Assembly (NCBI RefSeq): GCF_016743815.1
Contig: NZ_CP061035.1
Coordinates: forward strand, 3,226,501-3,290,500
From: Sphingomonas aliaeris
Lineage (GTDB): Bacteria > Pseudomonadota > Alphaproteobacteria > Sphingomonadales > Sphingomonadaceae
Direction: 5' to 3'
DNA: 64,000 bases
Shown: positions 63,779 to 64,000 of the stretch, piece after piece
Layout of the letters: every line of letters starts with the position of its first letter
Position numbering within the stretch: the stretch's first letter is position 1
The notes under the pieces: generated by a model
What the model was told of the DNA's origin: nothing
Databases searched by the model: none
Seen by the model: only the letters and a program-made list of their open reading frames with translations
Program-made: the position numbers and the translations under genes

Positions 63779-64000
63779 TCGGGCGTTCCGGAGATTGGCT
63801 GAGCGCGAAGGTCGGCGACGAGATCATGATGATGAGTGCCGAGCGGGGCGATTATATCGGTGTCAACGCAGTGGGTGCGCGGATCTGGGAATTGATCGAG
63901 ACGCCGAGCGACATGGACACGATCTGCGCCGCGTTGGTGCGGGAATTCGAAGTGGACGCGGCGACATGTCGCGCCGAAGTCGAGCGATTCATCACCGAAA
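63775..64000 (+). CDS. PqqD-like RiPP recognition protein (cut by window edge)
   Basis: The ATG overlaps the sulfotransferase stop (ATGA). About 75 residues are visible: MIGRSGDWLSAKVGDEIMMM, DYIGVNAVGARIWELIE and CAALVREFEVDAATCRAEVE, the winged-helix PqqD fold that binds leader peptides. PqqD homologues serve as B1 proteins in lasso-peptide clusters. The remainder and any transglutaminase-like or asparagine-synthetase-like genes lie beyond the window. Confidence 0.85.
   Translation, partial: MIGRSGDWLSAKVGDEIMMMSAERGDYIGVNAVGARIWELIETPSDMDTICAALVREFEVDAATCRAEVERFITE

Overview
The window looks like chromosome of a Sphingomonas-type alphaproteobacterium (Sphingomonadaceae). Base composition is strongly GC-rich. 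Two secreted proteins end in PEPxxWA-CTERM tails. There is a long TonB-dependent receptor, a RegB/RegA redox regulator pair, the RutA-D uracil pathway and many tightly overlapping ATGA/GTGA/TTGA gene junctions. These points are read from the sequence; the genus is an inference.

Layout. 1-3.5 kb: the edge of an IS110-type element beside palindromic repeats, then an OB-fold secreted protein divergent from a PhoP/PhoQ-like two-component pair. 3.5-12.5 kb: a PAS hybrid kinase, a TetR repressor and a complete RND efflux operon (unknown protein, adaptor, pump, outer-membrane channel) with three matching operator palindromes and a leader with a mini-ORF and hairpin. 12.5-19.6 kb: MsrB, a potassium channel, a TolA-like protein, PhoD phosphatase and a TonB receptor. 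19.7-25.8 kb: a PEP-CTERM protein, a SulP transporter coupled to a beta carbonic anhydrase, a membrane HTH-TPR protein and a LuxR-type regulator. 25.9-32.6 kb: one operon cyoABCD-surf1-regB-regA. 32.7-38.8 kb: an MHS-family transporter, an IS30 element inserted in a repeat, then a Fur-box-led PepSY/DUF2271/DUF4198/ApbE set that looks like a flavin-based envelope redox module. 38.8-44 kb: RNase H-like protein, ccmBA, a metallopeptidase, PhhB, a GloVer-repeat PEP-CTERM protein and a lower-GC patch. 44-51.2 kb: an SDR, an osmoprotectant ABC transporter with permease and binding protein fused, a DUF2236 protein and rutB-C-D-A.

51.2-60.4 kb holds the most unusual locus: seven reverse-strand genes joined by overlaps. 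Five are secreted DUF11-type proteins, including a 1679-residue one with a predicted C-terminal outer-membrane barrel. The last gene encodes a tandem PilZ protein, and a MarR-type regulator lies upstream. Three of the DUF11 proteins share an N-terminal motif just after the signal peptide. The right edge (61.9-64 kb) enters a probable RiPP cluster: HprK-like kinase, sulfotransferase and a PqqD-like recognition protein.

Six genes read as interrupted (near 1250, 14224 and 14414, 25112, 34197, 37918 and 41625). Five of the seven breaks lie in G or C runs and are repaired by one base, so sequence error is at least as likely as gene decay. No tRNA, rRNA or CRISPR array was seen.
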